Assembly: GCA_021397845.1 (NCBI GenBank)
Contig: CM038038.1
Span: 65,156,748 to 65,220,747, forward strand
DNA length: 64,000 nt
Direction: 5' to 3'
Source: Areca catechu
Taxonomy: Eukaryota; Streptophyta; Magnoliopsida; Arecales; Arecaceae
The position numbers and the translations under genes are program-made. Under the pieces are notes generated by a model, which saw only the letters and a program-made list of their open reading frames with translations, was not told the origin of the DNA and did not search any database. This document shows positions 57,707 to 64,000 of this stretch, piece after piece; position 1 is the stretch's first letter; every line of letters begins with the position of its first letter.

Positions 57707-59441
57707 TGTTGCCTAGGTGGCTGCCCAAGAGGGGGGTGAATTGGGACTTTAAAAATTTAAAGCACATAATGTGCATTTAAAATTCCCTTTTAAAGAGTTG
57801 TGTGTTGTGACTAAGAATTAAATGCAGAAGTTAAAGGAAATCAGAGAATCACAATACAAACACATAAGATTTATAGTGGTTCGGAGCAACCTAGCTCCTA
57901 CGTCCACTACCCAAGATACCACTTGGAGTTTTTACTATATTCACACCTGAATCAGTCGGATTATTTTGCAGGATCGCAATCCAAAACCTCTACACTTTGG
58001 TTTTAACAGGATCATCAAAGAAAACTCAACACCCTTTGGTTTTGAACAGGCTCACTAAAGTAACCTAACTTGGTTTTATCAGGATCACCAAGAACCCAAC
58101 ACTTGATTTTTATTAAGGCTTACCAAGAACCTATTTGGTTTTTCAACCAGGCTCACCAATAACCCAACAATTCAATAAAATGAATTGAAATAAATGCAAC
58201 AAAAATGATAAACTTAATTTATCAGATAGTTGCCAGTGCAGCTTGATAGAAGTCCACTTAACTTGCACTTGAATGAGCTTTAATTGCTTCAGTGGCTTCT
58301 TCCCAAATTGCTTCAAACTTTAGATCAGAGTTGGTGAAGACATGAAGGCTTGCTTGAATGCTCTTGTGCTCTCTTTCTTGTTGGTAGGTAGGATATTCAA
58401 TGTAGCTCTCAAAACTTTGAAGAACTCTCTAATTATTGCTTCAAGGAAGTTTAAATCCTTCAAATAGAAGGTCTTCTATCATTCCAACTATCATTCCAAG
58501 GCAGTTCTAGCCATTGTAGACCATTAGAAAATGATTTGTGACCGTTGGAGCACTTTATGGCATTCAAAAACAAATTCTGGAACTAGCCATTAGATGCCTG
58601 AAAGCGATATTCGAGTCAGCTCAGATCCTTCGAGTCGATAGGTCGAGTCGCCAAATCTTCAGTGCAGTCGGCTCTTTGTCTCAAGGTGCAAAACTTCACT
58701 CTAGATGAGGCGACTCTTTGTAGCTCGGGTCGGCTCGAACTTATATCCTTGGAAAAACTTGAACTCATGGAGTCGAATTTTTTGATCATTGGTCGGCTCT
58801 TCTTCTCAGGTTCTGAAATCATCACTCTGGAAGAGTCGGCTCGATGCAGTTTGGGTCGGCTCGCTTTCTCAGGTCTTCAAAATTAGGTATGGTAGAGTTG
58901 GCTCTTTTTGGTTCGGGTTGGCTCGCTTGGCTATTCTTAGAAATCTTCAAAAACTGGACTCTGGAGGATTGGCTCAGACATATTCCAGTCGACTCGGATT
59001 CACTGGAGTCGGCTCGGTTACCTTCGAGTTGGCTCGGATTGCTGCATACCAGAATCCTTGCTGCGTGCCACTAGGAGGAGTCAGCTCTTTAACATGCTGG
59101 GTCGGCTCGAGTATTTTCTTTAGGATTTTTACAATTGGACTCAAAGAAAACTCTCACCAACTCTCTTACATTTTTCATGCAAACCAACTCAAAATAATTC
59201 TAAGGCACACACACACACAGAAGTAACCCTTTTTACATAATTTTTTCATAGCCTTTTCATTTTGTTCTTCTTTACAGAAACACATTACAACACAACTCAA
59301 ACAAGAAACAAAGGTGTAGGAGTTGAAGTTTAAACAATTAACTCATCCTACAAAAACTTGTAAAATACTTGAAGAGTTGTTAGAAATAAATGTACATGCT
59401 CCAATATTTGATTATCATCAAAATCTCTTATGGGGTCAACA
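57707..59441 (-). repeat. B 5' LTR
   Basis: Uninterrupted 1735-bp copy, TGTTGCC...GTCAACA. GTCGGCTCG motifs at 58610-59110; TATA (minus) at 57869-57875 in ACCACTATAAATC. Confidence 0.93.
58610..59110 (-). repeat. GTCGGCTCG motif group in B 5' LTR
   Basis: Roughly fifteen variants of GAGTCGGCTC / GGGTCGGCTCG spread over 500 bases at uneven distances. Present also in the 3' LTR, on both sides of I. Comparable in place and density to A's GTGTCGACAC group. Confidence 0.85.
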
Positions 59442-60800
59442 TGTAGTATCTGTCTGGTCGGCTTGGTACTCTACCAAATCTCCTTAATGGTTCTTGAGTG
59501 GGTTTTGGGTGTGATCTAATCACAGCCGGTTCTATGTTGTCCCTTAAGTGTGTTGGTTCTTCTACTTGTTGAACTTCACTAAGTTCAATCTTAGCAGCTA
59601 CAGTCCCTTCACCAAGAACTCCTTTTTCAAAAAGATAGCCCTAAGACCGACGAACAACTTTTGTTCTTCAGCTAAGTAGATGTAATACCCCTTAGACTCT
59701 TTTGGATACCCAATAAATAGGCACCGATCAGACCTAGGTCAAAGTTTGTCCATTTTCAAATATTTTACATAAGCCGGGCACCCCTAAACCTGAAGGTGTG
59801 ATAGTGTTGGCTTACATCCAGTCCATATCTCATATGATGTTTTACTAACGGACTTACTCGGAGCCGTATTCAGAGGGTAACAGGCTGATTCTAGAGCATA
59901 TCCCTAAAAAGATACTAGTAGAGAGGCAAAGCCCATCATGGACCGAACCATATCTAACAGGGTTCGATTCCTCCTCTCAGACACTCCATTTAATTGAGGT
60001 GTCCCTGGAGGTGTCCACTAAGAGAGAATTCCATTCTCCTCGAGATATGTCAGAAACTCACCCAAAAGGTATTCATCGCCTTGATCGGATCAAAGGGTTT
60101 TGATACTCTTTCTAGTTTGTTTTTCTACTTCACTACGATATCGTTTGAATATTTCAAATAACTCAGATTTTTATCTCATCAAGAAGACATAACCGTACCT
60201 TGAAAGGTCATCTATAAATGTAATGAAATAACCGTTTCCATCCCTGGCACTAACATTCATGGGTCCGCATACATCAGTATGTATCAGACTCAGAATCTCT
60301 TTGGCTCATTCACCTTTTCCAGTAGAAGGTGACTTAGTCATTTTTCCAAGAAGACAGGACTCACATGTTGGAAGTGAACTATCTTCACTAAAATTGAGGA
60401 GACCCTCGCTTTTCAACCTATTTATCTTGTTCCTGTTAATATGACCTAGCCTATAATTCCATAGGTAAGCTTCGCTGACATTATCTATCATAGGGTGTTT
60501 GCTAGACGTGTACATTAACAGATCGCGATAGTACATAAATGCCTTCATTCATTTGTCCATTCAAAACTATAGAACCATTCTAAATGATTTTGCAAACATC
60601 ATTCTTTTTTGATAGTTCATAACCATACATGGCCAATTGGCATATAGAAATAACATTCAAAATAAAGGATGGATAAAATGACACTCATTCAAAATGACAG
60701 TACAGGACTCCCAACGCCAGGACAGGAACATGACTTCCATTTCCCATGTTCAAGAACCTCTCGCCATCCTTGAATCTTATACTAATTTGAAGTCCTTGCA
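59442..60800 (-). pseudogene. C integrase remnant
   Basis: Open piece 60548-60306 has WNYRLGHINRNKINRLKSEG and CESCLLGKMTKSP (zinc motif). Further left, broken frames give a DVCGPMN-like aspartate region near 60290, SDQGDEYL near 60080, and QLNGVSERRNR near 59970. The start of the connector is cut at 59442 by B and resumes at 46562. Close to D's integrase, with more stops. Confidence 0.83.
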
Positions 60801-61752
60801 AAGAATTGCAAATGTGAATTGGAGCTCCAGTATCCAATGCCTAGTTAGTAGTATCGCAAACAGAGAAACTACAAGGTATTATCATATAAATACCTTGTCT
60901 AGAACCATCCTGCAGCTTTTTCTTCTTGGACCTGTTCGGGTCAAGGGATGCAATATAAAGAGGACAGTTTCTCTTCCAGTGACCCTGCTTCTTGCAGAAG
61001 AAGTATTCTGCACAACTCTGATCAGCCTTCACTTTCTTGGCCTGACTGGGCCTAGAAGCACTTAGCACAGTTTTCTCTTTATTTTTCTTCTTCCCTTTCT
61101 TAAAGGGAAGATGCCCTCCTGAAGATCCTCCCACTAGATTCACCACCCCTTTATTCAATTGGTAGTCCTTCTCGTAAGTCTACAACAACTCCAATAAACC
61201 GTGGTAGTTAACTACAGGCTTATTCATTCTGTAATGATCGAGAAAATCTAGATAGGAAGAAGGGAGGGAATTCAGTATCGCATCTTTCCCAAGCTATTCA
61301 TGCGAGGGACAGCCGAGCTTGCCCAGGCGCTCAATCATCTCAATCATGTACAATACATGATCAATGACCGAGGCCCCCATCACACATTCATGCATTATAG
61401 ATAGCATAGGAGACCTTGTACCTCTCAACGTCGTCTGGTATTCCGAAAGACTCCTTCAACCTTTAAAGGATTTCTTCTGGCTGGGCTTCCTCGAACTTGC
61501 GACTGAACTTGTCATTCATCACAGCAACATTGTGCACCGGATAGTGGTCCTGTCAGAGAGCCACTTCTGATAAGTTTCTCTGATCGAACCCCAAGTATTG
61601 GTAGCAGAGATCTCAGGTGTCGGATCCGATATCACATACAGGATCTGTTCATGCTTCAGGATAATCCTGAGCCTTCGATACCAGCTATCGAAGTTGGGTC
61701 CATTGAGCTTCTCGTTGTTGAGAAGAGACCGGAGTGACAAGTTGGAAGACAT
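60801..61752 (-). pseudogene. C gag and start of protease
   Basis: ATG 61752 begins MSSNLSLRSLLNNEKLNGPN, the form lost in D. A stop at 61519 ends the first 77-codon piece; 61158-60841 carries the basic stretch and knuckle FFCKKQGHWKRNCP with the first cysteine changed to tyrosine. The protease site at about 60815-60840 reads LDTG after a stop. Inactive. Confidence 0.85.
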
Positions 61753-63670
61753 CTGAAAGGAAAATCAAAGCTAATTAGTATATATGAATTATTAACCTAA
61801 AGACATAGACTTTAGTCTAAAGGTCCGTCCCACTATTTTGCTCAGACTGGTAGCCTCTACCTCCAATTCGAGGAATTACTTTAATTCCTTAGTGGGTACC
61901 AGAGTCCAATAGACAACACATGAGCCCGACCTTGGCTGGCCCACCCATGCATGTCTAAAGGTAGGTTCTTTAACCGATTACTTCTCCAAGTATCCTTTAG
62001 TATTTGGATTTTGTCCCAAGGAGCACTTCAATCGGCCTTTGGGCCTCCTATTGAAGGTCCTAGTTAGGTCCAACCATTAACATGACAAAATTCAATGCTT
62101 CTAACTAACGAATAGTCAAGCCCGACTTTGGCCGGCCCACTTGACCACCATTAAGAGAGTCACACTGAGCCATCATATTAGAAACAACAATTCCAATAGC
62201 TCGATGAACACCCAATCTTTGGATCTGCCGATGAACACCCAACTATTGGATCCATTACTATCCCACATAATGGGAGGCTAGGACTTGGTTATCCCTATAA
62301 CTTTGTCCTTTTAAGGACCTAATAATTTTAAGGATTTTTAAATAATATGACAGATAAAGAGATGAGAAGACATGGATCAACCTCCCACTGACAAAATTAG
62401 TGATCTAGGAGGGTTACTCATAACAAATGATCCATGGGCATCTAAAATCAGTCAAGATTGATTAACCTTAGGTAACAAGAGTTAACATGAGTCAATGAGC
62501 TATCCAATCAATCCTGATCGACCACATTGGCCAGGTAAGTGAGATCATAGGTTAGGTTCCACCATTAACCATCTAGCCTTAGACACCAACAGAGTTGGCC
62601 AGGTAAGCGGTAGCCCCAAAGAACCATGTTCACAATGCCAAACATACCTCAAAACCAATCGGTTCATCAGACTTGATTAGACTAGCTTAAAGACTTGGGC
62701 TTTTCACTAAGCCACAAATTATGTCCATTTAGATTATGGACTAATCAATCTAACTTTTAGATAGATCTAGAGAAGAAATTCTAACTCAACATTTGATTAA
62801 ATTAGTTCTCTAATTAGTCCAATGCATCTAAACTTAGGTCTAACCCAATCAAGGACCTAATAGAAGCTAACCCATGACCCTTAAGGCTTATTGAAATGAC
62901 TTAAAATCTTTGAATCATATTCCTGGAGTTCTTAGTCATTCTTAATTCTCAATTAATTTCAATAGCCTCAAATAAATTAAAATAATTTTAATTTATCATG
63001 TAAAATAATTTTATAAAAAAATTAAAATTTGAATTCACTATTTTTCTACATTTTCATCCCAAGTGTCGACTCACCAAGAGCAAGTGTCAACACTTGGGTC
63101 GACTCAAAGCCTAAGATGGGTAGAAAACAGAACAACATGTTTTCTGGCACCTGCTCATGAGTCGACACTTACAAGACCAAGTTTCGACTCACGAGCCCAA
63201 GTGTCGACACTTCCTGATCAAGTGTCGACACTTGAACCTGTCACAGAGAAAAAAATAGAACCCAGTTCTCAGGCAAAAATACTCATGAGTCGACACTTAC
63301 AAGGCCAAGTGTCGACTCACAGTCTGAGACTGTGAAAGAACAGTGACTTCAAATCCAATGTTTCTCCAAACATTCAATCAAAACTGATTAATAAAAACTT
63401 TTAGATCTTATCTAAAGTTATTTTATGATCATTTTATTAGATTAAAATATTTTTAATCTATATTTTCTTGCTTTTTATTTTTCTTTTCAAGAGTCAATCA
63501 CATCGGCACCCCTACACACCATAGGAGACCCCATTGAATGGGAAGAGAGGGTCTTGCAACCCTACTTCTCTCCTATGACCAGACGGTTATGGTGAAGCAC
63601 TCAATCCAAGTATTCAAGAAGTGATGTTATTAGCATGCTAGAATCATTATACTACAAAAAGGAACCTATT
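61753..63670 (-). other. C leader with GTGTCGACAC group, no gene
   Basis: A 1.9-kb leader homologous to D's (36288-37889), including two AGCCCGAC(C/T)TTGG-type blocks (61922 and 62118). Between 63059 and 63325 it has eight to ten GTGTCGAC-type units, AAGTGTCGACACTTG among them, absent from D's leader. The ORF at 63063-63335 over them is a by-product of the repeat and not counted. Confidence 0.75.
63059..63325 (+). repeat. GTGTCGACAC group in C leader
   Basis: Units such as AAGTGTCGACACTTCC and ATGAGTCGACACTTAC, alternating with GTCGACTCA half units. The core is identical to the motif in element A's LTRs. A phrase near 63105 (AAAGCCTAAGAT...ACAGAAC) also recalls A 25813-25850. Confidence 0.85.
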
Positions 63671-63682
63671 GCTTTGATACCA
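63671..63682 (-). other. C primer binding site
   Basis: TGGTATCAAAGC on the minus strand, one transition from the standard site. Confidence 0.85.
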
Positions 63683-63683
63683 T

Positions 63684-64000
63684 TGAAGGTGAAAAGCACT
63701 TACGCCAAGCATACAATATGCAAGAAAAACAGGACAGAAGGAATGCATTTTAAAATAATTTTAAAGCATGCACAGTGGAAGGCTTGGTAGATAGATCTAA
63801 ATGATCTACCGATCTGCCCACAACAGGATCTAGCATAATGACCTAGTATGTAACATAACATCAAAGCAAGAGAGGAACACAAATATAAAAGTACCATACC
63901 TTTATACTAAGAGAAGCTGTGGAAGGAGGAGGATGCTCGAGCCACACACATGTCTAGCCTCTATGGGTAATCCACACCTGGGCTCGGCTCTGATCAACTC
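63684..64000 (-). repeat. C 5' LTR, cut by window end
   Basis: Begins TGAAGGTGAAAAGCACTTAC next to the primer site. Only the first 317 bases are visible; no coding sequence. Its first 16 bases recur at 45475. Confidence 0.8.

Larger units (their letters stand above)
46563..59441 (-). mobile_element. Element B: Sirevirus-type copia retrotransposon with extra ORF
   Basis: LTRs: 46563-50036 (3', swollen by I) and 57707-59441 (5'), both TGTTG...CAACA. The flanking pentamers TATAA (46558) and TGTAG (59442) differ by two transitions; the uninterrupted D copy (CATAA at 23552) supports this as the duplicated target. Contains gag with two zinc knuckles, protease, integrase, RT, RNase H, spacer and extra ORF. 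Inserted in C. Interior frames are more broken than A's. Confidence 0.92.
45475..64000 (-). mobile_element. Element C: minus-strand copia, split by B, both LTRs incomplete in window
   Basis: Gene order and sequence are those of D's family. The 5' LTR begins TGAAGGTGAAAAGCAC at 63684 and continues past the right edge. At the left, 45475-45490 has the same first 16 bases and is then joined directly to RT sequence, so nearly all the 3' LTR and RNase H are deleted. B is inserted in the integrase-RT connector. C interrupts F's 3' LTR. Inactive. Confidence 0.85.

Noticed and set aside
63063..63335. 90-codon ORF in C's leader
   Set aside because: It is the translation of the GTGTCGAC repeat group; an opposite-strand origin of the element makes a gene here unlikely.

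Overview
The window looks like nuclear heterochromatin of a flowering plant (probably a monocot, but the sequence alone does not settle the species). I can support no host gene, tRNA, rRNA or CRISPR. Almost every base belongs to LTR retrotransposons inserted into one another. Element borders come from paired LTRs, initiator-Met-tRNA primer sites (TGGTATCAGAGC), polypurine tracts and 5-bp target duplications. All protein genes are decayed by stops and frameshifts. Letters A-J and L1-L3 are my own labels.

Layout. Bases 1-2947 hold three related copia LTR fragments (L1, L3, L2). Bases 2948-7935 are element J, a minus-strand Ty3/gypsy element of the Tat type: decayed RT, RNase H and integrase, a degenerate repeat array in the 3' untranslated part, and an antisense ORF. 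J is cut at 7936 by element E (minus-strand copia; LTR 7936-19627 with an interruption, RNase H at 40080-40471). E is itself hit three times: by G in its LTR (9145-18770, TSD TAATG), by D in its RNase H tail (19733-40074, TSD CTCCA), and by F further upstream in its RNase H (from 40472).

Second- and later-layer insertions. G is a plus-strand chromodomain gypsy derivative that keeps gag and the integrase tail but no RT; it carries H (14086-17072) inside its chromodomain. H consists of two 1.4-kb LTRs around a 112-bp interior. D is a minus-strand copia whose gag is split by A (25377-35790, TSD GAGGA), a plus-strand Sirevirus-type copia. F (40472-45474) has the same reduced gene set as G and is truncated where C begins. 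C (45475 to beyond the right edge) is a minus-strand copia of D's family; B (46563-59441), a second Sirevirus-type element on the minus strand, sits inside C. B's left LTR carries I (47603-49329), an almost-solo LTR. The deepest chain is J, E, F, C, B, I.

How the genes relate. Autonomous-type elements here (A, B, C, D) once encoded Gag, protease, integrase, reverse transcriptase and RNase H. A and B also carry an extra sense ORF after pol, homologous between them, with a basic N-terminus and a helical C-terminus. In both, the short motif repeated in that element's own LTR (GTGTCGACAC in A, GTCGGCTCG in B) reappears in the spacer in front of this ORF. G, F and H lack enzymes and would have depended on relatives. 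The most interesting leads are this extra ORF and its LTR-like spacer, the spliced-looking antisense ORF of J, the shared reduced structure of F and G, and the recombination scars at I and at the left edge of C.
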